Assembly (NCBI GenBank): GCA_029204225.1
Contig: CM055094.1
Coordinates: 14,698,928-14,762,927, forward strand
Source of the DNA: Diphasiastrum complanatum
Taxonomy: Eukaryota > Streptophyta > Lycopodiopsida > Lycopodiales > Lycopodiaceae
Direction: 5' to 3'
Length of the DNA: 64,000 nucleotides
Shown here: piece after piece, positions 43,985 through 55,302 of the stretch
How positions within the stretch are numbered: position 1 is the first letter of the stretch
Layout of the letters: each line of letters begins with the position of its first letter
Program-made: the position numbers and the translations under genes
The notes under the pieces: generated by a model
The model's database searches: none
The model's input: only the letters and a program-made list of their open reading frames with translations
What the model was told of the DNA's origin: nothing

Positions 43985-44480
43985 TCAACCTCTTCATCGT
44001 TCCAACCAGTGCAAATTTGTCCAAGCAACACTCCGTGTCTCACTCCCATCAAGTGTTTGTAACTGGACTGCACCATTAGGAAATATTTTGTTAATAACGT
44101 ATGGACCTTCACTTCTAAACTTCAACTTGTCGGAGTGCTTCTTTGATGTATAAAGAAGTACCTGATCACCTAAATGTAGATCTTTATTGCGCAGGTGACG
44201 GTCATGCCAGGCTTTTTGGCGTCGTTTGTTAACTAGTTGTGCGTGATAAGATATTAGTCTCGTCTCGCATAACTGGGCTAACGTAAATAGCTTGGTTTTG
44301 AATTGTTGTTCAATTGAAGCTTTTTCACAGAGGTCTGTTGAAAAAGCCTCTGTAACTCTTAGCAAAGGTACTAAGAATTCTACGGGCATTACCGCTTCTT
44401 GACCAGATACTAAGTGGAAAGGGGTTACCCACCCAGTGGCTTTCTTCGGGGTGGTGCGGTAAGCCTAGATAGCTGAGAAA
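43985..44480 (-). pseudogene. pol: Gypsy G integrase C-terminal part
   Basis: Clean 131-codon minus frame: MPVEFLVPLLRVTEAFSTDL, LAQLCETRLISYHAQLVNKR, RQKAWHDRHLRNKDLHLGDQ, LLYTSKKHSDKLKFRSEGPY, VINKIFPNGAVQLQTLDG (GPY/F-like module) and the end TNLHWLER. A frame break lies near 44390 before the YGQ...AVMPVEF block. Confidence 0.9.
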
Positions 44481-45080
44481 AGTTTTGTTTCCCAATCAGA
44501 GCAATTGGTTTCAACTATCTTAGTTAGAATTTTACAGATCGTCTTGTTAGTTGATTCAGCCTGGCCATTACACCTAGAATAGTACGATGTACTTTTTTTG
44601 TGAATGACAAGGTAATGGCATAGGAGATTATCAATGACAGCATTTAAAAAATGCGTGTCATGATCACTAACAAGCTCAATGGGACAGCCAAACGGATAAT
44701 AATATTTTTGTAAAGAAAACGTGCAACTATTTTTGCGTTGGCGTCCTTCGTTGCTCGGGTCTCTACCCACAGTGGCGTAATCTGTGGCTATGAGGATGTA
44801 TCGAGCTTGGGTATGTTTCACTGCTGGACTGATGGGTCCAACAAAGTCGATCCCCCACTAATGGAAGGATTCGCCTTCTGTAATGGGAGTCAATGGTGTG
44901 AAGTCTGCTTTGGTATTTTTATTTGCTCTTTGACAGACATCACATGCTTTAATGACAACAAACATGTCTTTAAACAAAGATGGCCACCACAATCTTGCTC
45001 GAAGGATAATCTTCGTTGTGGCTTCAGTAGAAAAGTGGCCACCTCCAATGCCCTCATGAGCCTGGGATATTATCGCTCAT
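44465..45080 (-). pseudogene. pol: Gypsy G integrase core and zinc region
   Basis: Seen: ARYILIATDYAT (first Asp), a frameshifted helix, YYYPFGCPIELVSDHDTHFL (second Asp; the usual SDRGTHF is altered), RCNGQAESTNKTICKILTKI (catalytic Glu), SDWETKLFSAI. The zinc region near 44900-45080 is in other frames. Several stops. Confidence 0.88.
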
Positions 45081-45700
45081 ATCTCAGATTCATAGGCACA
45101 TCGTCGAATAATGTCGTCAATGCCCCTTTTGTAAAGTTGTCCTGCAATTAACTGAAAGGGCACTACTTTTATTAAAAAATTTCTTTTGTTCGTTGTACTC
45201 AGGCCTTCTTTTAGTCGGCCTGTTGTGAGGAACTGAGTGATCTCCTCAGCCCATAGGGGTGTGGCATCGATCTGAAAAAGGCATGCATCAAGAAGATCAT
45301 TGTTTAGTGCAGTTGCTTTTTCAGCACTTGGTAGTCTGGAAAGGTGATCCGCCATGAGATGTTGGGACCCTTTCCAAACGACTATACGGAAATTAAATTC
45401 CTCCAAAATTGAGCTATTCGTCCCGTCTTACAGGACTTATTAACGATATATAGGAGTGCTTGATGGTCTGTGTAGAAAGCAAAGGTCTGGCCTAATAAAT
45501 AATGTCGTAGTTGTTGTACCGCATAGACCATTGCCAATGCTTCTCTCACGGTAGTGGTATAGTTTACTTCAGCAGGCACCAGTTGCCTGCTTAAGAAACG
45601 TATGGGAAAGTCCTTGTCATACTCGCCTGGTTGTGCAAGAAGACCCCTAATGGCATACTTACTTGCGTCAGTATGCACATGGAATTCTTTTGTGTAATCT
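45077..45700 (-). pseudogene. pol: Gypsy G RNase H and linker
   Basis: HTDASKYAIRGLLAQPGEYD (catalytic Asp; the usual Gly-Ile reads Arg-Gly), FLSRQLVPAEVNYTTTVREA (Glu), RHYLLGQTFAFYTDHQALLY (third Asp), then after a break near 45400 FRIVVWKGSQHLMADHLSRL and ATPLWAEEITQFLTTG. All three acidic residues remain. Confidence 0.9.
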
Positions 45701-46850
45701 GGCGAGTGGAGATGGGAGCCGTTGTGAGTGTTGTCTTCAACTCCTCAAAGGCCTTAATTCATTCTTCGGTCCAGCGAGGATCTACCACAACTAAATAAAT
45801 GAGACGTGCCTTGCCGGCATAGTCGATTATAAAGATGCAATAGTAGTTGGTATGACCGAGGAAGACATATACTTCCTTCACTGTTGCAGGTAGGGGCATG
45901 TCCACGATAACCTTGATTTTTGACAGGTCGGTAGAAATACCGTCCTTTGATATTATATGCCCGAGTACAACCTCGTGGGTGACCCATATTTGGCATTTAT
46001 CAGAGTTTAGTGAGACGTCGAACCTACGACAGCGAATGAAGATTTTCTTCAAGGCATCTAGGTGCGTAGCAGCAGAAGAATGTACACCTAGATTGTCGAG
46101 ATAAATCTCCATGACCCGATGTAACAGATCTTGAAAGGCTAATTGCATGACCCGTTGGAATGTTGAGGGGGCATTACATAAGCCAAAAGGCATAACGTTA
46201 TAAGCGTAAATGCTGCTCTCTGTGGCAAAAGCCGTTTTATGTTTATCTTCAGGGGCTAATTGAACAAGGAAATAGCCACTGAACCCATCCAGGAAGCTGA
46301 AAGCTTCAGCTCCTGCCATTTCCTCTAATATTTGGGTTGTTAGGGGCAAGGGAAAATGGTCTTTTTTTGTAACCGCATAAAGGTGCTTGAGGTCAACACA
46401 AATACAAAGCTTGCCATTTTTCTTGGGTACAACCACAATGGGTGATACCCAATCAGTATGTTGGACTTCATAAATGAAGCCAGCATCCAGCAATTTCTTA
46501 ATATCTTCATCGATTCTCTCATGATAGACTAGGTTACTGTGGTAAGGTTTAGCCCTAACGGGCTTAGCATTGTCTTCTAGAGGAATCCGATGTACTACTC
46601 TTTCAGGGGGGATTCCTTTCATCTCGATATAATTCCATGCAAATACATCCCTGTATTTGCGTAATAAAGTCTCTAGATCAGACAATTGGGTTGATGACAA
46701 ATGTGCACCAACATTAACTATTTGATCTATGTCCTCGTCAGGATCTTTAAGGTTTAGTGGAATTGACTTAGTGAGTCCTTCAAAGGAATTGGAACTTGGT
46801 GTAGGTTCCCAATGTGATTGCGGTAACTTGATAACAACGTCATCCAATGT
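45701..46850 (-). pseudogene. pol: Gypsy G reverse transcriptase
   Basis: A 362-codon open minus frame (45759-46847), the longest gypsy frame here: YRDVFAWNYIEMKGIPPERV, VQHTDWVSPIVVVPKKNGKL, CVDLKHLYAVTKKDHFPLPL, SFLDGFSGYFLVQLAPEDKH (first Asp), VMPFGLCNAPSTFQRVMQLA, EIYLDNLGVHSSAATHLDAL, CQIWVTHEVVLGHIISKDGI. The catalytic YLDD reads YLDN (46092-46103), a GAT-to-AAT type change that should abolish activity. The connection near 45700-45760 is frameshifted. Confidence 0.93.
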
Positions 46851-47670
46851 AAAGTCATTGAACTTCTGTGGAAGATCGAAATTGGGTCCACAAAATGTTC
46901 TGGGACTTTAGGAATTATTTGAGGTGGTTCTTTATCAGACATGAAGCTTTGTCAGAGTGTTTGTTGTCTGTCACCTCTAACAAGGGCTTGATTGGTTGTT
47001 TAAGCTTTGCACGCATCTGTTTTTGTCGCTCGGTTAATCTTGTAGCAATAATGTTATTTTGTAACCGAGGTTTTGTGGTTTTTGAATGGGTGGTGTTGTG
47101 GCCTCACTTACCATATCATCATCAATTGTATCCCATACTTCATCAAGATACACGTCCCAAGTATATACTTTGGTTTTGGGCCTATATGCTTGTGTGTTTG
47201 GTACTTTGGATGTTAGTTGGACATGAGCCAATAGTCCTGGTGACTTGATCTCCTTAGGAATGACTTTGGACGGATAACGTTGAGCATCTAGATAGAGGAG
47301 TACATGATCATCCGTCATTTCAACATCATCCATGGAAAGAATACCTTCTTCCAAAACTTAGAAAGTAGAGACACTAGGTTCTCCTGGGCACCAAGCTATA
47401 GGAATGGGGTCTATTATCATAAGGGGAATGATGGGTGTGTCAATGTCCATAGAAGATGGAAGAATATCCACATCTTTTGCAGCCGTTTCGATACGACATC
47501 GATTGGAATCTGCACAATCCACGGTAGCTAGTTCATGACCCCAATTGATTATGTCCGTGGTTCGTGTATAGTGGCCTTTTGGTTGAATCGGGACACTATC
47601 TGATTCGTCATATGTTGTAGATGACCAATCATCGTATACCTTGGCGGGCTTGACATGGCCATTTGAGTCC
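46851..47670 (-). pseudogene. Gypsy G spacer between protease and RT
   Basis: Acidic, poorly conserved linker with frames EEGILSMDDVEMTDDHVLLY, YRPKTKVYTWDVYLDEVWDT (47034-47354) and GHYTRTTDIINWGHELATVD (47358-47672). The same blocks occur in gypsy F at 13201-14019 and 14799-15025. Function unknown. Confidence 0.7.
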
Positions 47671-48074
47671 ACCGTGACTCATTTATCATGGTTGCCAAAG
47701 GTAGTTTTGCTATTCTTCCAGTCTTGGACAACACCTGCCATCTGGAGCCAGGGTGTACCAAGAAGGAGTTTATATGTATTGGCATCTTCTGGTAGGTCTA
47801 AGATGACACAATCGATGATAAACTTGACACCTGCGATTCAAACTTTTATATTTGATAAATGACCAGCAGGGTTGGTAACTCGTTGATCAGCCATACGAAG
47901 TTTATATCGTGGTTGATCGAGGGTATTGAAGCCCCATGACTTTGCCAATGACAAAGCCATTATATTGACACCAGATCCGCTATCGAGGATAGTAGATACT
48001 GCGGGATAATCTTTATAGGACAAGGGCAGTGTGATGATATTCCCCTTAGCAAAACCTATATTCATCAGATTCAT
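47671..48074 (-). pseudogene. pro: Gypsy G protease
   Basis: Contains STILDSGSGVNIMALSLAKS (aspartic protease active site DSG) preceded by GFAKGNIITLPLSYKDYPAV and followed by YKLRMADQRVTNPAGHLSNI, then KFIIDCVILDLPEDA and LLLGTPWLQMA after a break near 47838. Matches gypsy F at 15092-15430. Confidence 0.88.
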
Positions 48075-49085
48075 AGGAATCTAAAGAATTTCAGGAATCG
48101 CTTCTGGTTTTTGCTGTTCATCAGGAATAGGAGGCAACTGAAAACTACGATGGATATAACGTTGAGGTCTGGTGAAGGATTTGATAGCACTATGGAATGG
48201 CATTGTGAGTTGAGCTTGCAAGAGGTCCAGAAATACTTCAAGTCCCTGGAGGGATTGTTCCTTTTCGGGGATACGAACTGATAATGGACTGTTCGTATGT
48301 TTTTCTTCTCGCAAAAATTCATCTCAAAATTCGTTGTATTTTCTTTGTTTCACTTTTGGGTTTGGGTAAACTTTTGGTACTATGGAGGCCATCAAATGGC
48401 TTCCATGTGGGTCAGCTGATTCTCCATGGTTTTGCTGTTATTCTTGTTGTTGGCGTTGTGCTCTAGTAAGAACTCTAATAGGTTCGGATGTGATATGACG
48501 TGCTGGAAGGATCATGTTAGGTTGTTTAGGACAATCTTTGAAGCTGTGTTTGCAAACACAGTCGGGACATTCTGCATGGTATTGATTTTTAACTTTATAG
48601 TCAGCCATAAAATGTCCTGTTTTGCCATAGATAAAGCAGCAGTTGCTCATGGGTCCAGTGGCGATAGCATAACCATCTTGGATGGCTAGCTGAGTTGGGT
48701 TTTCTTGTGGTGTGGAATACTCAGCTTGTTTGCACGAGCATGAGTTGTCGGTTTAATACTGGTGATCGCTAGATGATGGAATTGATGTATCAAGATGATA
48801 TGATTGATCGTAGGAGTTTTCTACCAGGTGTGTGTGTGCAAACTCTCGAGGATGTCTATTTTTTTGTGCTCCTAGATCCTGTTGTCCTCGTGGTGGTGGT
48901 CCTAAGAGTGCCTGCTATTGTTGAGGTTGATGTCTAGGTTGTCTGGGCAACTTTTTTTATATGGATCTGGTTGTTTCGTGGTGGATAGGACGTGTGTTGT
49001 TGCTGTGAAACAAATGGTTGTCGAGGAGGTTGATAATGTCCTCCTAACTGGTTGTGAGGCTGATTCCTCGGGTTATAATAGCATA
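48075..49085 (-). pseudogene. gag: Gypsy G gag C-terminal part
   Basis: From N to C: a Gln/Pro-rich stretch (48700-49085), then MSNCCFIYGKTGHFMADYKV with QYHAECPDCVCKHSFKDCPK. The zinc knuckle pattern is damaged (CFIYGKTGHFMADY has Tyr for the second and last Cys). SLQGLEVFLDLLQAQLTMPF and SFQLPPIPDEQQKPEAIPEI (48081-48314) lead toward protease. The gag N-terminus is missing: the element ends at about 49085 against plus-strand gypsy N. Confidence 0.8.
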
Positions 49086-49089
49086 GGAA

Positions 49090-49640
49090 CAACCATCCTG
49101 AGTTACACCTCAACCACCACTAATCGTTCAAAACTCGAAAGGAGTCATAACTCAACATTTAGAATGAACATCTCTTTGACATCTCGACCAAAGAAAACTG
49201 TTACATCTCAACCGGACCCTTTAGTCCAAATCTCAATCGGAGTGCTTAGTAAAAAAACTCGACTGGAGCACTGCCATCACATCTCAATCGGAACATTTCA
49301 CTCACATCTCAACTAGTTCAATCCAATCTCGACCAAAGCACTCTCCTCAGATCTCGACAGAAGCACTTATGTCAGCTCTCGACCGAAGCATTTTGCTCAG
49401 ATCTCAACCGAAGAACTCTCCTCAGATCTCGATAGGAGCACTCTGCTCAGATCTTGACCAAAGCACTCTTCTCAAATCTCAATCGGAACACTGCTCTTGA
49501 ATCTCAACTGAAGGCCACAGTCACCTCTCAACCGACAGCCTACTTCCAATCTCAACTGAAGCTGGACCCTTGTCAAATTTCAACTGGAGCCGGAGCCTCA
49601 CTCAAGTTCCGACCAATGAACATCCGTCCTTGACCGTCAC
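49090..49640 (+). repeat. Degenerate 25-30-bp repeat array, gypsy N LTR or leader
   Basis: Roughly 18 diverged units containing atctcgaccgaagcactct or a close variant (positions such as 49326, 49350, 49378, 49404, 49429, 49453). The ACCGAAG core is shared with the 16-bp array at 10011-10102. The array lies about 170 bp upstream of gypsy N gag, so it is most likely in the LTR or leader. Confidence 0.8.
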
Positions 49641-49814
49641 AAACTACAGTAGACCACAATATTATGATTTACGGCCTTCAACGACCTCCATCGACCATCC
49701 CAAACCGAAATAAACCCGTAACAGACCACAACAACCGCATTTTGACAACCGTATCCACCGTAACCAGAGTGCACAAATTTATTTCCACAATCCTACAACA
49801 CTCTACGAGTTGTC

Positions 49815-50905
49815 ATGGATCGCCCTAACGATCCGAATACTACAGAGGACTATCCACCAGAGATGGTCTCCCCATCTACCGAACATGCTCGATTTAACAG
49901 GTATTTCAGGATGAAATCCCAAGTCCAAGAGCCATCCACAAACCCATTCGACATAGGGGAACCTACGCATTATGAAGCTCCATATGAACGATCATAATTC
50001 CATGTTGTCGAATCATACCATGCAAGAGCTCACTTAAACGGAGCTTTTACAAATAATGTTCCACGTCCTGAAAAAAAGACCCCAAAGCTAGATTTACCTA
50101 AGTACGATGGTAGCACTTATCCTCAACGATTTTTCCAAGTCTTTGAGAACGCCTATGATGTCTACGACGAGACAACACCAGAAGCCATGGTACAGCTCTT
50201 CTCGATGACCATGATCATGCACGAGAGTGGTCTTTTAACCTTGATTGTGAAGATAAATGTGACTGGTTACTCTTGAAAGAGGCATTTATCAAATGATTCA
50301 AGCCTTTTTGCTTGATAGAAAGTCCTTTTGTCAAACTAAGTCATATCAAAATGACAAAAGACAAAAAAGTACGTGACTATATCGAACAATTTAAACGATT
50401 AAAAAGTCAGGTACAAGAGCAACCTACCGAGTCCATGCTCATCATTTGGTTCCTCGTTGGACTTCCCCGATGAATCAGACGTGAACTTCGTTCCAATGAT
50501 GAATATAATCATTGAAACAAGCCATGTCTGATGCCATTCGAGAAGAAGACGAGGGCTCAGATGTTGAGGAACCACGAGAATGGAGAGCACATCGTGCTGT
50601 CCAAGAAGCTCGACCAAACGATGACACACAAGAACAGTTATGAAAAACACAGATGGAGTTGCTTAATCAGCAACACCAACAACAGATGGAGAAACTCACA
50701 AAAGAGTTTCAAAACACTCTTAAATCTATCCAAAGTTCGATGCTAGGTCAGTTACCCACTGGCCAAATCCATCATAGACAAGAGAACACGTGGTGCCCTC
50801 ACTACCGAGGTACACACATTGGCAATGAGTGCCCTTCATACCAACCGGTCCCAGATACCTCCTTGATCAAATGTGAAATCTGTGACTTTATGTTGTGGTT
50901 CGGTT
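49815..50905 (+). pseudogene. gag: Gypsy N gag
   Basis: ATG at 49815 starts MDRPNDPNTTEDYPPEMVSP. A stop at 49995 is followed in frame by KKTPKLDLPKYDGSTYPQRF and FENAYDVYDETTPEAMVQLF, the retrotransposon gag (capsid) domain, then FCLIESPFVKLSHIKMTKDK and VRDYIEQFKRLKSQVQEQPT in another frame. After further shifts come EKLTKEFQNTLKSIQSSMLG and CPHYRGTHIGNECPSY, a zinc knuckle with Tyr for its second Cys. Protease and pol are absent. It is the plus-strand head-to-head neighbour of gypsy G. Confidence 0.85.
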
Positions 50906-51733
50906 GAGAGGTATGAGGTAGTGGTCTGGTCCAGACTTGAGTTGTGGAGCTCATCGTGGTGAGGATCGTGAGACTCTGATTGAGAAACGAGCAGGACTTC
51001 CATCCAGACCGAAGTGATGAGCTCGACAATGAATGTGTAGGAGCTCTCAGACGATGGTGTCGCAACACAGGAGATTGAGATATGGCTTGGTTGATCGTGT
51101 GTGTAGCTGCGGAACAACGCCAAATGTTCACATCTTCACTGAATCTGTGAACATATTTTTTTCTCTTTTTGTTGCTTATCTCTCTTGGATTACCTCTGTT
51201 GTTATGGTTCTTTGTGATTATTCTTCTTATTAGAACGTTTACAGAGCAGAAGCAATATTCAAGGATGCATTATGTATTTTCTAGCCTATTAGTGGGTAAC
51301 TCAAATCCGATACTCAGCTACATGCATACACTAGCCATGCAACCATCTACAACTCAAGCAGATCAGCATTCAGCACAGAGAGCGATTCTATTACCAACTA
51401 CTGAATCAAAGAACAATCAAAAACTAAATTAGCTACTGAAACTAAAACTAGATTCAAGAAACAAGAAACAAGATTCCTAACAACATTTAACAATCTAGGA
51501 ATCAAGAAACACACATTACTTGATGCCTAAATTATCCAAGAACATCAAGAACTAGAATGTCAAGACTATGCAAGATTTACACCACATTTCTAGCCTCTAT
51601 CGTTTACTTGAATGCTGATTTCTACAAGATTCCACAAGCAAGAATTGAAGCTAATCCACAACTAAGCAAGAACAAGAAACAAGAATCTAGTTAATCCACA
51701 AGTAAGGAATCAAGCATGCTCATAGAAATATCA
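50906..51733. other. Unassigned
   Basis: The first 220 bp are less AT-rich than their surroundings and carry overlapping open frames on the minus strand without recognised motifs. The remainder is AT-rich, with repeated aagaaacaaga and caagaa words, like a decayed LTR or leader. No gene seen. Confidence 0.5.
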
Positions 51734-52520
51734 CTCATAAAATGTAAACGAGATGGTTCCTCCATGCTATCAACTTTGAACTCTCTGAAAAAATATAGCA
51801 AACAAACTATGAATGTGAGTGATCCACATTTGCTTGCATGTCTCCTCCTTCTTTGTCCTTGTTGTCATGTATCCACCATGAAACTTCATGAATGAGCCTC
51901 CACAACATACCATCATACCTTGATGACTTGATAGTGAATGAGTGATATAATGAACCTCCAATAGCTTCATTTCCATCAACAAAACCAGCCAAGAATGCTA
52001 GTAAAAATCCAACAACAAAATGATGCTTGCCAATGTAGCTAGTTTTACCATATCTTGACAATTTGCACACATCCACATGAAAATCCTCAAACATGAAATA
52101 GAACAAGTAAAGTCAACTTGAACAACACTTTCTTGCTGCTCCTTTGACCTTACTTGAGTCTTCAATAGCCTGCAAAAACAGAACCATAACATCTTTTCCA
52201 ATTGACTCTCCTTTGATGCTCTTGACTGGCTCCAAATTATCATCTCTCCTTTCATGTTGTTGAAGCCCCTTGAGATCAACCTCTTGATCATCGACTTGAC
52301 CATCAAAGTAATTGAACAAAAATTGTTTTTCAGATCCATTCCTTTATGTAAAGTCATGAGAACATCCAATAGCTTTTTTGTCCTTAGGTAGCTCCACTAA
52401 TCTCCATGTTCCATTCTTCATAAGAGCTTGATACTCAAGATTCATTGCTTGGATCCACTCCTTTTCTTTCCTTGCTTCATCTACACTTGTAGGTTCATCA
52501 AAAGAGTCGCAACATAATTC
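51734..52520 (-). pseudogene. Second copy of rearranged copia Q (Q2): RT start plus cargo
   Basis: Aligns with 5398-6150. On the minus strand: EWIQAMNLEYQALMKNGTWR and LVELPKDKKAIGC (RT start), the same junction into cargo DDQEVDLKGLQQHERRDDNL, VKSIKGESIGKDVMVLFLQA, SSKVKGAARKCCSS, then VCKLSRYGKTSYIG and FLLAFLAGF. A stop (FT-stop-RNGS) separates the RT start from the cargo frame here. It breaks off near 52515. Confidence 0.82.
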
Positions 52521-52859
52521 TGATTTTTAACTTTTGTAAACTAGTAATCAGCTTATCCAGGCTTGATATGACTATTGGTAGTGCCCTGGAAGTTTTGATG
52601 GATTCTTGGTAGTAGATCCCTCAGTCAATCTGATGATCTGCTTTCTTTTTTACCCTATCAGGATTTGGATCCTCCTTGGATTCTGATGGATTTCCCCGAT
52701 CTTGCCAGATATGACTGAATCTTGATGGATTTGGCTTGATCTCCTTAGATCTAGCGATGATGGCTGAGCAGATTAGCTTTTTGTAATGTGTTATCCCCAA
52801 TCTGGATCTGTCTTACTGTGGTGGCCAGTACTTGTGCAACCGGCTACCGTTGATGGGTG
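52521..52859. other. Unassigned; likely gypsy H2 3' region
   Basis: No motif recognised. A ggatttNg / tgatggatt word recurs several times (52600-52740). It lies downstream of gypsy H2 integrase on the minus strand, so it may be 3' untranslated or LTR sequence. Confidence 0.4.
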
Positions 52860-53340
52860 TGTCAAAGGGCATACTATCAAGCTGTTCTAAGTTCACGGCT
52901 CCATGATTAACAGTTTCCTTGATCCTATAAGAACCTTCGTCGTGAATTTTAACTTTCCCTTGATCGTCTTGGTTTTATACATCAAGACCAGATCTCCTGA
53001 ATGAAGATCCCTCTTTTGTAATCTATGATCATGCCAAGCTTTGTGTCTTTCCTTTTCAATTGCCAGTGCATGCACAACTAGTAAGCGTGTTTACAGAGTT
53101 TATGCAGAGCTTCGTGGCGTAGCTGTAGAGATTTGGACTCATTAAGACGTTGCACGGTGGCAATCCTTAATGAAGAAATTAAAAACTCTACTGGCATCAC
53201 AGCATCCTGACCATATACCAATTGGAAGGGTGTTTGATCAGTGCTCCCTTTATATGTTGTCTTGAATGCCCACAATGCAGCATGCAACTTGTGTTCCCAA
53301 TCTGATCTGCTAGCTTCAACTATTTTCGTGAGCACACTGC
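52860..53340 (-). pseudogene. pol: Gypsy H2 integrase C-terminal part
   Basis: Minus frames: MLTKIVEASRSDWEHKLHAA, LWAFKTTYKGSTDQTPFQLV, YGQDAVMPVEFLISSLRIAT (53078-53335), then after a break near 53078 KERHKAWHDHRLQKRDLHSG, DLVLMYKTKTIKGKLKFTTK and a GPY/F-like end. The DDE core is absent because LTR M cuts the element at 53346. Same family as H1 at 21622. Confidence 0.88.
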
Positions 53341-53345
53341 ATAGA

Positions 53346-54079
53346 TGCTACTTTTAGTTAATTTTCTACTTTCTCCCTTAACTCTACTCACCACTATACT
53401 ACTCCTCTTTAACTCTACTCCTCTACACTAACATTCATCATAGTTTGGTTGAAGGGAAGGAATGGAGAAGAAGAGATTGAGAAGAGAAGAGAAAGGGAGA
53501 GAAAGAGAGTGAGGGTGGAGGTTAGCTCAAATGCTCCTTATGCTTGCTAATGAAAAAACACTCACTATGGCAAACAATAAACATGGAAATAAAAAGCATT
53601 AGAAAACACAACCAAGAGCAATAGCAAGTAGTGAATAGCAAATGAGGATGCATCTCTTCCAAAAATGGTAGAGTTTCCTTTTTCTCATTAAGCATCCAAA
53701 TAGTGTACAAATGGTGCCTTTTTATAAAATGGGGAAAGCCCTTGCCCCTCAATCTTATTGGCTAATATTCACAATGATCCTAGCCATTCATCTTGGACCC
53801 AACTTGATCCAGGAGTCCACAAAAAGTACATTAGAAATCACAAGATTCATGTGAGTCCCAATTTGGACCCAACTCTAAAAAGTGATCTCTAAGTTCAAAA
53901 ATGACATTGGGCCTCTAGTTTTATTTTAATTACAAGGCCCAAGTCAAGTTTATTTTATTTACAACTTCAATTGCGTGCTCATTGGGCCATGGGCTTATAC
54001 ACGCAGGATGCCATGCCCTCGCAACACATTTTATTGGAGGATTTTATTTATTTTCACTTTGTTGGAAATACCCCCAACA
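53346..54079 (-). mobile_element. LTR M
   Basis: 734 bp with edges tgctactttta and cccccaaca (an LTR starting tgttgggggta in its own orientation). The left flank is gypsy H2, the right flank copia M RT, with no target duplication (ataga against tatca). It contains a pyrimidine-rich block with repeated ttaactctactc (53362-53425) followed by an A/G-rich block (53452-53520). Confidence 0.7.
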
Positions 54080-55300
54080 TATCATCATAGTCATCTCCCC
54101 AATCTGCAACCACAACGCCACACAACTCAGGTAAATACTCATGCTTCTTGTAAATCAAGCCATAATCTGAAGTGCCTTTTACATAACGCAAAATCCGCTT
54201 AGCTGCCTTCCAATGCGTTGTCGTAGGTGCTGCCATAAACTGACTTACAATACCAACAGCATAGCATATATCTGGTCTGGTCGTGGTAAGGTAAATCAGG
54301 CTCCCTACTAACTGCCTATACAGCATAGCATCAAATGACTGTGACTCATCAAGCTTAGAAAGCTTTTTACCTAGTTCAATAGGAGTATTCACTGGTTTGC
54401 AATCCTGCAACCTAAACCTATGCATCAACTCTTTGACATACTTCACCTGTGTTAAACCCACTTCGTGTCCTTTTTGCCACACCTATACTCCAAGGCAATA
54501 ATGCATCAGGCTGAAATCTGTCGTCTCGAATTGTTCCATGAGGTCTTTCTTGATCATGTATATCATCTCTTGACTATTTCTCATAATAATCAAGTCATCA
54601 ATATAAAGAGCAATTAAAGCAACCATACCATCAAAGCATAAGACATACAGATTTGGATCAGAATGTGTTCTCACCATCCCCTTTGAACGAAAGTAGGCAT
54701 CAATCCTGCTATACCACGCACGTGGTGCCTGTTTAAAACCATAAATTGCTTTCTTCAAGCGACATACTTTATTTTCCTATCCTTTCGCTACAAAGCCTTC
54801 AGGTTGATCCTTGAACACCTCTTCTTCTAACTCACCATTTAGAAAAACAGATCTCACATCCATCTGATGCAAAGGCCAACCAAAATGTGAAGCAAAAGCA
54901 GCAAGTAGACGTAGAGTATTCCACTTACATACTGGCACAAAGGTCTCCTCATAGTCGATGCCTTTACTTTGTGCATACCCTTTGATTACCAATCTTGCCT
55001 TGTGCTTTGCTATACTTCCATCTGCATGGTACTTAGTCCTGTATACCCATTTGCAACCAATGGGTTTCTTGCCAATTGGTGGTTCTACTAAGCCCCATGT
55101 GTTATGCTTAGCAATTGACTCCATCTCCTCTCCCATGGCCTTGACCCAAATGTCATCATCCTTTGCTTCACCATAAGTCGAAGGTTCTTTGCTTTGAATA
55201 ATGCTAGATAAGAGAGCATAATTTGCTTCATACCTTTCAGGTTGTATCTTCTATCTTGTTGATCTTCGTAGCTCTCCCTGGCTAGATGATTCTGGAAAGT
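54080..55300 (-). pseudogene. pol: Copia M RT, without RNase H
   Basis: Minus frames: EEMESIAKHNTWGLVEPPIG, CKWVYRTKYHADGSIAKHKA, RLVIKGYAQSKGIDYEETFV, QMDVRSVFLNGELEEEVFKD (first Asp), KAIYGFKQAPRAWYSRIDAY, LIALYIDDLIIMRNSQEMIY (intact catalytic YIDD), VKELMHRFRLQDCKPVNTPI, GSLIYLTTTRPDICYAVGIV. Stops lie at about 54775 and 54482. RNase H is cut after the ADWGDD position where LTR M begins. At the right it ends at 55300 against LTR B of element B2. Confidence 0.9.
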
Positions 55301-55302
55301 CA

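Noticed and set aside
50802-51131. Overlapping 95-109-codon frames on the minus strand
   Set aside because: They overlap each other in different frames, match no family I know and partly lie antisense to the gypsy N zinc-knuckle region.
53346-54079. LTR M as a simple solo LTR in gypsy H2
   Set aside because: Its two flanks are different elements and do not share a duplication. It is more likely the 3' LTR of copia M with RNase H deleted.
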